In this document: piece after piece, positions 24,653 through 33,757 of the stretch | Layout of the letters: each line of letters starts with the position of its first letter | How positions within the stretch are numbered: the first letter of the stretch is position 1 | Assembly: GCA_022828145.1 (NCBI GenBank) | Contig: JAJEJA010000099.1 | Span: 1 to 33,757, forward strand | Direction of reading: 5' to 3' | Source of the DNA: Candidatus Poribacteria bacterium | GTDB taxonomy: Bacteria > Poribacteria > WGA-4E > WGA-3G | DNA length: 33,757 nt | The notes under the pieces: model-generated | Database searches by the model: none | The model's input: only the letters and a program-made list of their open reading frames with translations | What the model was told of the DNA's origin: nothing | Program-made: the position numbers and the translations under genes

Positions 24653-26217
24653 ATGAATACCAACCTATCTCAAATAGAAGGAACACTGTGGCATGCTGCA
24701 GATGAATTAAGAGCCAATTCAAATCTCAAAGGATCTGAATACTCCACACCCGTCTTAGGACTTATATTCCTTAAATATGCAGACTACAAATTCACACAAG
24801 TGCAACAAGAACTCAGCTCTGAGAAACCATCTGGTGGACGAGTACAAATTGATGAGAGAACACAATTCCAAGCCCGCGGAGCATTTTATCTGCCTGATGT
24901 AGCACGATTCAACTATCTACTGAATTTACCAGAAAGCGATAACATCGGACAAGCTATCACCACTGCCATGAAAGCTATAGAAGCGGAGAACAGACAGGTC
25001 GAAGGAGTCTTACCTAAAAACTATAATCGACTTGAAAAAAGCACGCTCATAGAACTCCTCCGCATCATGGAACAGATCTCAATGGATATTGAAGGTGATA
25101 CCTTTGGAAAAGTGTATGAATACTTTCTCGGTAATTTTGCTATGAGTGAGGGACAGCGCGGGGGTGAATTCTTCACACCGACCTCTCTTGTTAAGCTAAT
25201 CGTAGAAATACTTCAACCTTTCACGGACGTATCTTTGACCCAGCGTGCGGTTCCGGCGGTATGTTCGTTCAAAGCGAGGCGTTCATTCAGAACCACAAAC
25301 AGAATGGAAACCGAAGTCGCATCAGCATCTACGGCGTTGAACGGGTAAGTGAAACTATCAGACTCTGCAAGATGAATCTTGCTGTGCATGGACAGGAAGG
25401 TGACATCAAGCAAGCCAATAGTTACTATGAAGACCCACATAAAGCTTTAGGTAAGTTTGATTTCGTCATGGCGAATCCACCCTTTAATGTTGACAAGGTA
25501 GACATGGAACGCATAAAAGACGATCCGCGATTCCCTTACGGCATGCCTCGCGTAGACAATGCAAACTATATCTGGATACAGTTGTTTCTGAGCTCACTGA
25601 ACGATACCGGCAAAGCAGGTTTTGTGATGGCAAACTCCGCCGCAGATGCCCGCGCCTCCGAATTAGAAATTCGCAAGCAGATTATTGAATCTCGTGTTGT
25701 TGATGTGATGATAAGTATTGCCTCAAATTTCTTCTATACCGTAACATTGCCGTGTACCCTCTGGTTCTTTGACAAATCCAAACAGGATACCGACAGACAC
25801 GACAAGGTCCTTTTCATTGATGCGCGCCATCTCTATCAACAAGTCAGTCGCGCGCATCGGGAGTTTACACCCCAGCAGCTGGAATTTTTGGCAAACATCG
25901 CGCGCCTTTACCGAGGCGAAACACCTGAAAATAGGCACGACAGCGCGGATCTCCTCAAAACGAAATTCCCTGATGGAGAATATGTTGATGTCCCCGGACT
26001 CTGCAAAGTCGCAACAATTGAAGAAATTGAAGCACAAGGATGGAGTTTGAACCCCGGACGGTATGTCGGTGTTGCAACACAAGAAACTGAGGATTTTGAC
26101 TTTATGCAACGGTTCACAGAACTCAATGATGCGTTAGAAATCCTAAACGCAGAAGCACACCAATTGGAAGAACGTATTGCAGAGAATGTTGCAAAGATTT
26201 TAGAGAATACGGTATAA
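24653..26217 (+). pseudogene. hsdM: Type I restriction-modification DNA methyltransferase subunit, one-base frameshift
   Basis: Two frames (24653 to about 25222, and about 25222 to 26217) join into a normal HsdM of about 521 residues. The N-terminal helical domain starts [18 protein letters not shown]. Conserved [21 protein letters not shown] runs into the break at 25220-25222. In the other frame the sequence continues [15 protein letters not shown], the AdoMet-binding motif I (25237-25260 for DPACGSGG), and the catalytic NPPF motif is at 25474-25485. One base is missing, probably a C in a tt-c-cac context. Without it the first frame ends at 25348 with a wrong tail and no catalytic motif. The gene is thus inactive, or the break is a sequencing error; a single-tRNA slip TTC to TTT is conceivable but less likely. 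The ribosome-binding site is weak. Confidence 0.92.
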
Positions 26218-26246
26218 TATTGTTGCGATAGAATACGGAAATGAGG

Positions 26247-27224
26247 TCAAAATTTGAGATGTTTTTCAAGTTTCTTTAACATTTCTGGCACTTCCAACAT
26301 CATTTTATATTGTTTTGGAAGTGAATTATGATGAGATGCAACCCAAGAGAGGGCATTAGCGACATCATAAATATTTTCTGCTGGTCTTGCTCCAGGTACA
26401 GTTTCTTCTAATGAAAGACTGACCATAGATTTTTTTCTATTTTCTTCATTATTCCAATCGTTAAATCTTCTGATTTTTGCATCTTGTCCTGTTTCTATAA
26501 TGCAATTTACTCTTTCAGCTTTATTGAATCCCCATTTATTGGATACTACAGTGTCAATCCAATTTTGTAGTATTTCTAAATCTGTGTGAGGATTTAGTTC
26601 TTTTTTTTCCCAATTTTCATATACTTCTTTTTCTTTCTCAATCTTTGTGATATTTTGGTCTAAGTATTCAATAAGTATATCGGGTTTTAAGAATTTGGTA
26701 TGATGTTTTTTAAGTCTACTTTTTGTGTCTAAAAGCATAAAGCCATTTTCGCAAACAAGTCTATACCAAGACAAATCAAAATTTAAAGGAGTAGTTCCAT
26801 CTACAGAATTTCTGATGTGTAATTGGGGTATTAATACATAGCCATCTGTTGGTAAAAATGCGGAATCTGTAAAGAATTGTATTTTTAACCACATACATTC
26901 GTCATATTCTGTTAAATACAAGTCGCATGTGGTTTTATCTATATCATATCTCAATTTTTCAAATGCTATACGAATGAAATCAAGTATCTCGGAATGTTGG
27001 ATTAGAGAATAGGATTTTGATACTGTTGCAATGGGCATATCATCTTTTGAATGATTGATAATTGTATCAAAACGTTTATTTTCTACTTGACCTCTTTTAA
27101 AAGGTTCTCGTTTGAAAACGGATATATAATTTGAAATTTCTTTAAGATTTCCATTATATTCGTTGACTGGTCTGCTTCCCCATTTTAGGTTGTTTTGATG
27201 GTTTGTGTTATTTAAAGTATTCAT
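26247..27224 (-). CDS. DUF932-like (phage/plasmid-related) protein
   Basis: The 325-residue protein resembles the DUF932/TIGR03299 phage- and plasmid-related family by pattern: MPIATVSKSYSLIQHSEILDF near residues 69-89, IRNSVDGTTPLNFDLSWYRLVCENGF in the middle, and NALSWVASHHNSL near the end. No function is established for this family that I can cite. The composition is lysine- and asparagine-rich and AT-rich, unlike the neighbouring chromosomal genes, which suggests recent transfer. Its ATG lies inside the end of the BrnT-like gene (17-base overlap), so the two are translationally coupled. Both run against the direction of the surrounding type I restriction genes. It takes the place where a BrnA antitoxin would be expected. 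Confidence 0.6.
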   Translation of the reverse strand: MNTLNNTNHQNNLKWGSRPVNEYNGNLKEISNYISVFKREPFKRGQVENKRFDTIINHSKDDMPIATVSKSYSLIQHSEILDFIRIAFEKLRYDIDKTTCDLYLTEYDECMWLKIQFFTDSAFLPTDGYVLIPQLHIRNSVDGTTPLNFDLSWYRLVCENGFMLLDTKSRLKKHHTKFLKPDILIEYLDQNITKIEKEKEVYENWEKKELNPHTDLEILQNWIDTVVSNKWGFNKAERVNCIIETGQDAKIRRFNDWNNEENRKKSMVSLSLEETVPGARPAENIYDVANALSWVASHHNSLPKQYKMMLEVPEMLKKLEKHLKF

Positions 27225-27495
27225 AGTAATTTTTCTCGTCAGATTTATTAGCTTTTCTGGCCGATATTATACGGATTTTATCTTTTCTGTGTGTAAAAGT
27301 AACAACTAACAATCTGCCTCTATTAGAATATCCAGTAATTCTATATCTTTCTTCATTTTGTGAATGTGCATCATCACTTTCGATTATGTCAGAAGATGAA
27401 AAGACTGTTGTTGCTTCTTGAAAGGAAACTTTATGTGTTTTCCTGTTATTTTTAGCCTTATTGGGATCATATTCAAAATCTTTATAAGGTTCCAC
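27208..27495 (-). CDS. brnT: BrnT-family toxin
   Basis: The 95-residue protein follows the BrnT (DUF497) pattern: FEYDPNKAKNNRKTHKVSFQEATTVF at the start, ERYRITGYSNRGRLLVVTFTHR in the centre, and IRIISARKANKSDEKNYYEYF at the end. BrnT is a ribonuclease-like toxin of a type II toxin-antitoxin pair with BrnA, usually encoded immediately downstream. The start is GTG at 27495; a weak GAGA site lies 8 bases upstream. Downstream with a 17-base overlap is a 325-residue DUF932-like gene, not a BrnA. Three to four direct repeats lie upstream of its promoter and may be operator sites. Confidence 0.88.
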   Translation of the reverse strand: MEPYKDFEYDPNKAKNNRKTHKVSFQEATTVFSSSDIIESDDAHSQNEERYRITGYSNRGRLLVVTFTHRKDKIRIISARKANKSDEKNYYEYFK

Positions 27496-27556
27496 ATATT
27501 TATCTCATTACCAGTCAAAAAAGCGGAGTTGCTTTTTCTGATTAAATATCATAATA

Positions 27557-27564
27557 ATATTATA
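27557..27564 (-). promoter_or_regulatory. Candidate -10 box of brnT
   Basis: On the minus strand a TATAAT-type box lies here with a weak TTGATT 18 bases upstream, about 60 bases before the brnT GTG. The first direct repeat overlaps the spacer. Confidence 0.35.
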
Positions 27565-27572
27565 CGACATTG

Positions 27573-27648
27573 TAAGGCGTAAAATCAATATAATTCTAAT
27601 ACTATGCAATTATAAGGCATAAAATCATGTAAAGAAGGCGTAAATTCA
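27573..27648. repeat. Three direct repeats of aaggcRtaaaWtca
   Basis: Units start at 27573, 27613 and 27634 (taaggcgtaaaatca, taaggcataaaatca, gaaggcgtaaattca), 40 and 21 bases apart, close to whole helical turns. A degenerate fourth (aaggcatttca) starts at 27653. They flank the likely brnT promoter, so they could be operator sites. Confidence 0.6.
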
Positions 27649-27670
27649 AGTAAAGGCATTTCACTCTTCA

Positions 27671-27696
27671 TATAAATATATCGTTCCTACAGGACT
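27671..27696 (-). repeat. Short hairpin repeat, degenerate copy E
   Basis: tataaatata, then tcgttcctacaggact; same orientation as copies C and D, with a weakened stem (tcct/agga). Confidence 0.5.
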
Positions 27697-27727
27697 TTTC
27701 TGGGTGTCAACTTAGGTTAAATACGTC

Positions 27728-27756
27728 TTGTTTAAGTTAAGCCATTGTGCTATAAT
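27728..27756 (+). promoter_or_regulatory. Candidate sigma-70 promoter
   Basis: TTGTTT (27728-27733) and TATAAT (27751-27756) are 17 bases apart; could drive the small frame at 27915 and the gene at 28008. Confidence 0.4.
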
Positions 27757-27914
27757 GTATTGTAACATAAAAACAAATTTTGCACAAGTTTTTTGATAAT
27801 TTTTATGATAACATAAGTAAGATAATCATTGACATCTTGCTGAAAACGTTTCAACATTTTGGAAAATACAGTATTATGTGAGTTGAATATAATAATTTGA
27901 TTTAAGGATGCAGT

Positions 27915-27983
27915 ATGAATACGTGCAAGAACGTAATCATCTTCAAACGAAAAGGTGGACACCGATGGGTCGTTGTGGCGTAG
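27915..27983 (+). CDS. Possible 22-residue basic peptide or gene remnant
   Basis: The frame starts MNTCKNVIIFKRKGG with AAGGA 7 bases upstream (27903-27908 region) and ends with TAG 25 bases before the next gene. No family is recognised. It may be a leader peptide or a fragment; the case rests only on the ribosome-binding site and position. Confidence 0.25.
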   Translation: MNTCKNVIIFKRKGGHRWVVVA

Positions 27984-28007
27984 TGATCTACCTTTCTTGA
28001 GAAAAGA

Positions 28008-29423
28008 ATGATTAAAGGATATATGCCCGAAGATAAAAAGCGAGATTCAATGTCACCTCCCGATGCAACACCAGAGGAAATTGGTGAATTTTGGGATAAG
28101 CATAGTCTTGCAGACTATTGGGACGAAATTCACGAAGTGGAAATTGAGGTTAATCTCAAATCAAGACAGAATCCGACTCCAAACGCGTCTGCTCAAAAGA
28201 AGGATATAAGTATGTCTGATGAAGCAAAACCTGATTTACCCGAAACAACCGAAGATGAAACAAAAATGGCTCGTGATGTTGTTCCCGAAGATACAGCGGG
28301 AAATCCGATTGAGGTCGTCACCAATTTTATATCAGGATTGGATCCTTCTACTCGGTTAGGGCGGAACGCACTAAAGGCTTTTGGTCAATTGTGTACTGCT
28401 GCAATTGACTGGCCTGTTGCGTACTTTGAAGGAAAAGCTGCCGAAATTCGCGCCCAGACAGAAGCACGCATCAAAATTGTTAATGAAAATGTCGATCAAA
28501 TTACACAGCAAATGGAGGTCGATCGGGAATATGCACAGATAGCAGTAAAAAAGTTCGGCCAAAAAATACTTCGAGAACAAGTCAACCTTGATAATATCTC
28601 CGCTATTGCTGCAGATGAACTTAAGAACAGTGAATCTAGCAATCCAACCAATCCAGAAACGAGTGAACCTAATAATGAACAGTCTACTGATTCAACAAAT
28701 CTGGGGCCAAATAGTGGAGAGGAAAGGACAATAGACGATGATTGGCTTAACAACTTTGAGACTCAAGCCCGACAGGTAAGCACAGAAGAAATGCAGCGTC
28801 GTTTTGGTCATGTATTAGCAAGTGAAATTGAGAAACCAGGATCGTACTCAACAAAGACTGTAAAAAACCTTAGTGAATTGAATCAAAGTGCTGCAGTCTT
28901 ATTTAAAAGATTGTGTTCAATGTGTATAGGTTTTAGGGATCTCCTACCAGAACCATTTAGAACTGTGATACTACCTACTGCCTGTACTGACGGTAGAAAA
29001 GGCTGGCGGTATTCTATGGAGATTTGGCAACTCAATATATTGGTTGAATATGGACTGATTGTATCAAGGCAAGAAATTTGGTATCCTCAGTATAATTCTT
29101 CCATAGAAAAAGAGAATAGCCAGAATTGTATTCCATTTTGGTATCAAGGCAAATATTGGGGTTTACGTCGTTTGTCAGGATGGGAAGATAAAAACGCATC
29201 AATGCAGATACGAGGTATTCCGCTTTCTCAGACTGGCAGGGAATTATTAGACTTAGTTGAGCAAGAACCTATGGATTCAATCACTGAAAGTTTCTCAAAG
29301 CGTCATCCTGAAGTTCTTCAGGAATTTTTTGCAGAGCATAACTTACGAATGGCTGAAGTTCAATGGCAAAAGGAATTGTCTCCTGATGGTAAAGCCGTTT
29401 TCTATTCTGTCAAATGGCTTTAA
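28008..29423 (+). CDS. CopG-antitoxin-like N-terminus joined to a DUF2806-like protein
   Basis: The 471-residue protein has near its start (about 19-50) the stretch PDATPEEIGEFWDKHSLADY and EVEIEVNL, resembling the C-terminal/linker part of CopG-type antitoxins with the FWD..SLADYWD pattern. Residues 100-200 are helical and charged. Residues 262-310 have RRFGHVLASEIEKPGSYS, TVKNLSEL and AAVLFKRL, which match what I remember of DUF2806 proteins. The function is unknown. Three in-frame ATGs (28008, 28023, 28050) compete; none has an ideal ribosome-binding site. It lies between hsdM and hsdS, ending 14 bases before the preferred hsdS start, so it is likely expressed with hsdS and may be an accessory of the restriction locus or a solitary antitoxin; both are inference. 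Confidence 0.6.
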   Translation: MIKGYMPEDKKRDSMSPPDATPEEIGEFWDKHSLADYWDEIHEVEIEVNLKSRQNPTPNASAQKKDISMSDEAKPDLPETTEDETKMARDVVPEDTAGNPIEVVTNFISGLDPSTRLGRNALKAFGQLCTAAIDWPVAYFEGKAAEIRAQTEARIKIVNENVDQITQQMEVDREYAQIAVKKFGQKILREQVNLDNISAIAADELKNSESSNPTNPETSEPNNEQSTDSTNLGPNSGEERTIDDDWLNNFETQARQVSTEEMQRRFGHVLASEIEKPGSYSTKTVKNLSELNQSAAVLFKRLCSMCIGFRDLLPEPFRTVILPTACTDGRKGWRYSMEIWQLNILVEYGLIVSRQEIWYPQYNSSIEKENSQNCIPFWYQGKYWGLRRLSGWEDKNASMQIRGIPLSQTGRELLDLVEQEPMDSITESFSKRHPEVLQEFFAEHNLRMAEVQWQKELSPDGKAVFYSVKWL

Positions 29424-29437
29424 AGGGGGACAATGCA

Positions 29438-30664
29438 ATGGCAAAAGGAAAATGGAATTGTGTCATTCTTCGGGAAATCTGTGACTCGGTAAATTATGGT
29501 TACACTGCAAGTGCAAAGTCGGATCCGATTGGCCCCAAATTTCTCAGAATCACAGACATTGTACCGAATCACATTGATTGGCCATCTGTCCCATATTGTG
29601 TGATAAACGAGGATAAGCTAGGCAAATACCTATTAAAAAAAGATGATATTGTCATCGCTCGGACAGGTGCAACTACAGGATATGCTAAGCGGATTAGAAG
29701 TAATCAGCATGCTATTTTTGCATCTTATCTCGTCCGAATCCGTATAAATTCGAAGTACAACAGCAAATATATCGGATATGTTATTGAATCAGACGAATAT
29801 AAACAATTCATACAATTAAATATCGGTGGTGCTGCCCAACCTCATGCTAATGCTCAAATTCTCACTTCGTTTCCAATACCACTTCCGCCCATCAAAACCC
29901 AACGCAAAATCGCCGCCATCCTCAGCACTTACGACAACCTCATAGAAAACAATACCCGCCGCATCAAAATCCTTGAAGACATGGCACAAATCCTCTACCA
30001 AGAATGGTTCGTCCACTACCGATTTCCCGGTCATGAGAACGTGCCGATGGTCCAATCAGAGTTGGGACCGATACCCAAGGGATGGGAAGTGAAGCTGCTT
30101 GGTGAAATGTGTGATGTCTTAATGGGGCTATCACCCAAATCTGAGTTCTACAATCAGACAGGTGAAGGGTTACCTTTTCACCAGGGCGTTACAAACTTTG
30201 GTCAACGTTTTCCGACAGATCGGGTCTATTGTACCGTTCAAAAACGCATTGCTGAGGTCGGGGATATACTCTTTAGCGTCCGCGCGCCTGTTGGACGCAT
30301 TAACATTGCAAACAAAAAGATTGTAATTGGTCGTGGTCTTTCTGCAATCCGTAGCAAAAATAGTAATCAGGCGTTTATACTTCAACAATTGAAAGACAAA
30401 TTTCAAGAAGAAGACACAATGGGAAGTGGCACAATTTTTAATGCAATCACGAAAACAGATCTATTGGGAATTCAACTTACAGAACCCACAAAAGAAATTC
30501 TTGTAAAGTTTGAAGAAGTTGCTAATCCAATTTCTTTAGAATTGGCAAATCTGACTATGAAAAACGTTAACCTTCGTCACACCCGCGATCTCCTCCTCCC
30601 CAAGCTCATCTCTGGTGAAATAGACGTATCCGACCTTGATATTGACAGAGACAACGTAATTTAG
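29438..30664 (+). CDS. hsdS: Type I restriction-modification specificity subunit
   Basis: HsdS chooses the DNA target for the HsdM/HsdR complex. The 408-residue protein has two target-recognition domains: the first about 1-145 (containing DDIVIARTGATTGYAKR), the second about 205-345 (PKGWEVKLLGEMCDVLMG, VGDILFSVRAPVGRIN). Conserved helical spacers follow each: PLPPIKTQRKIAAILSTYDN with NTRRIKILEDMAQILYQEWF, and the end with HTRDLLLPKLISGEIDV. The ATG at 29438 is preferred because AAAGGGGG ends 8-9 bases before it; an in-frame ATG at 29414 overlaps the upstream gene. The two recognition domains imply a bipartite target. No hsdR follows; the rRNA unit begins about 100 bases later. Confidence 0.95.
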   Translation: MAKGKWNCVILREICDSVNYGYTASAKSDPIGPKFLRITDIVPNHIDWPSVPYCVINEDKLGKYLLKKDDIVIARTGATTGYAKRIRSNQHAIFASYLVRIRINSKYNSKYIGYVIESDEYKQFIQLNIGGAAQPHANAQILTSFPIPLPPIKTQRKIAAILSTYDNLIENNTRRIKILEDMAQILYQEWFVHYRFPGHENVPMVQSELGPIPKGWEVKLLGEMCDVLMGLSPKSEFYNQTGEGLPFHQGVTNFGQRFPTDRVYCTVQKRIAEVGDILFSVRAPVGRINIANKKIVIGRGLSAIRSKNSNQAFILQQLKDKFQEEDTMGSGTIFNAITKTDLLGIQLTEPTKEILVKFEEVANPISLELANLTMKNVNLRHTRDLLLPKLISGEIDVSDLDIDRDNVI

Positions 30665-30758
30665 TTTGCCAGACCAGGGGGTGTAAAATAAAACAAAGGT
30701 CAAGTCAGTAATATCAACAACACATTTTCACCCGTTTTTATATGACATTGGACAAAAA

Positions 30759-30788
30759 TTGACAAATTTGTAGTGAATATTGTAAAAT
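30759..30788 (+). promoter_or_regulatory. rRNA promoter P1
   Basis: TTGACA (30759-30764), 18 bases, TAAAAT (30783-30788). Confidence 0.6.
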
Positions 30789-30792
30789 ACAT

Positions 30793-30821
30793 TTGACATT
30801 ACATCATGTATGTGATATACT
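30793..30821 (+). promoter_or_regulatory. rRNA promoter P2
   Basis: TTGACA (30793-30798), 17 bases, TATACT (30816-30821). Confidence 0.65.
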
Positions 30822-30875
30822 TATAGTCTGTTCAGGATAGAACATTGTTCTGAAACGTGTTCATTGAAAATATAT

Positions 30876-30904
30876 TTGACATTGTTCAAATTCTGTGGTA
30901 AAAT
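30876..30904 (+). promoter_or_regulatory. rRNA promoter P3
   Basis: TTGACA (30876-30881), 17 bases, TAAAAT (30899-30904). The stretch atttgacattgttcaaatt is shared with P4, so P3 and P4 look like a duplication. Confidence 0.65.
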
Positions 30905-30926
30905 TATATTCCTTTTCAAGAAGGAT

Positions 30927-30955
30927 TTGACATTGTTCAAATTTAATGGTAATAT
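30927..30955 (+). promoter_or_regulatory. rRNA promoter P4
   Basis: TTGACA (30927-30932), 17 bases, TAATAT (30950-30955). Transcription would start about 30962, only some 7 bases before the tRNA. Confidence 0.65.
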
Positions 30956-30968
30956 ATTTATCATTATC

Positions 30969-31041
30969 GGGGGTGTAGCTCAGTTGGGAGAGCGTCTGGT
31001 TTGCAACCAGAAGGCCAGCGGTTCGACTCCGCTCATCTCCA
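30969..31041 (+). tRNA. tRNA-Ala (anticodon UGC)
   Basis: The 73-base sequence folds as a full cloverleaf. The anticodon arm tctgg-tttgcaa-ccaga carries TGC. The acceptor stem gggggtg/catctcc contains the G3-U70 pair that marks alanine tRNAs, and the discriminator is A. The D loop has the usual agctcagttgggagagc and the T arm ggttcgactcc. CCA is not encoded. It stands right behind promoter P4 and about 90 bases before 23S rRNA, the place it usually has in a 16S-23S spacer, but with no 16S gene upstream. Confidence 0.97.
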
Positions 31042-31078
31042 TCGTCAAAAAAAGTAGATTAAAATCGCTTTGAGACGC

Positions 31079-31093
31079 TGTTCTTTGACAATT
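31079..31093 (+). promoter_or_regulatory. boxA-like antitermination site
   Basis: tgttctttgacaatt resembles the boxA consensus TGCTCTTTAACAA (11 of 13) and lies about 40 bases before 23S, as in other rRNA leaders. Confidence 0.55.
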
Positions 31094-31130
31094 GTATATA
31101 GAGGGTAAATCGGTAGAAAAAGATATCACC

Positions 31131-33757
<2,627 letters not shown>

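Larger units (their letters stand above)
27496..28007. other. Divergent AT-rich intergenic region
   Basis: These 512 bases lie between brnT (minus) and the CopG/DUF2806-like gene (plus). They contain direct repeats (27573-27648), one hairpin repeat copy (27671-27696), a + strand TTGTTT-17-TATAAT promoter candidate (27728-27756) and a 22-codon frame at 27915-27983. No standard-size gene is convincing. Confidence 0.6.
30665..30968. promoter_or_regulatory. Stacked rRNA promoter region
   Basis: There is no gene in these 304 bases, and no 16S rRNA. They carry four sigma-70 promoters in line, listed separately, all pointing to the tRNA-Ala/23S unit. I see no clear terminator for hsdS. Confidence 0.75.

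Noticed and set aside
25215..25230. Programmed -1 frameshift in hsdM
   Set aside because: There is no slippery heptamer or obvious stimulating structure; only a single-tRNA slip is possible, and HsdM is not known to need one. A deletion or sequencing error is simpler.
27750..27962. 70-residue open frame on the minus strand
   Set aside because: It starts at GTG without a ribosome-binding site, has no recognisable family and sits in AT-rich intergenic DNA where stops are read by chance.

Overview
The window most likely comes from a member of Candidatus Poribacteria or a close relative. The main clue is a C-terminal tail of about 95 residues (motifs NYPNPFNPETWIPYQLA, RAAYWDGKNEFGE, VASGxYFYTLTAG, ending in KMLIRK or similar) that closes five large secreted proteins. 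I know this tail from poribacterial genomes; that assignment is recalled, not computed. A sulfatase, a Gfo/Idh/MocA oxidoreductase, toxin-antitoxin genes and a type I restriction locus fit that lineage.

Region 1 (1-13959, + strand) is an array of envelope genes: two paralogues with Ig-like, cohesin-like and dockerin modules (the first cut by the window start); a small outer-membrane beta-barrel; a protein with a seven-bladed WD40 and a six-bladed YWTD propeller plus dockerin; a cohesin-like/von Willebrand A protein; and a subtilisin-like protease with a seven-bladed WD40 propeller and dockerin. All except the barrel carry the same tail. Cohesin-like and dockerin modules in neighbouring genes suggest, without proving, a cell-surface assembly.

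Region 2 (13960-14413) is repeats plus a consensus sigma-70 promoter with no obvious gene. Region 3 (14414-23427) is mostly metabolic: an orphan DUF433 antitoxin-like gene; a minus-strand cluster of Gfo/Idh/MocA oxidoreductase, RDD-PspA fusion and sulfatase; two tandem VOC-family genes; and cobalamin-dependent methionine synthase metH on the minus strand, ending against a shared terminator.

Region 4 (23428-24652) is a graveyard of repeats with a broken transposase end, leading into a damaged type I restriction-modification locus (24653-30664): hsdM with a one-base frameshift just before the AdoMet motif, then a divergent BrnT-like toxin overlapping a DUF932-like gene, then a CopG-antitoxin-like/DUF2806-like gene translationally close to hsdS. 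No hsdR lies in the window.

Region 5 (30759-33757) is an rRNA transcription unit: four stacked sigma-70 promoters, tRNA-Ala(UGC), a boxA-like site and the first ~2.6 kb of 23S rRNA. No 16S gene lies upstream, so 16S and 23S appear unlinked here.

All domain assignments come from reading motifs; no database search was run.
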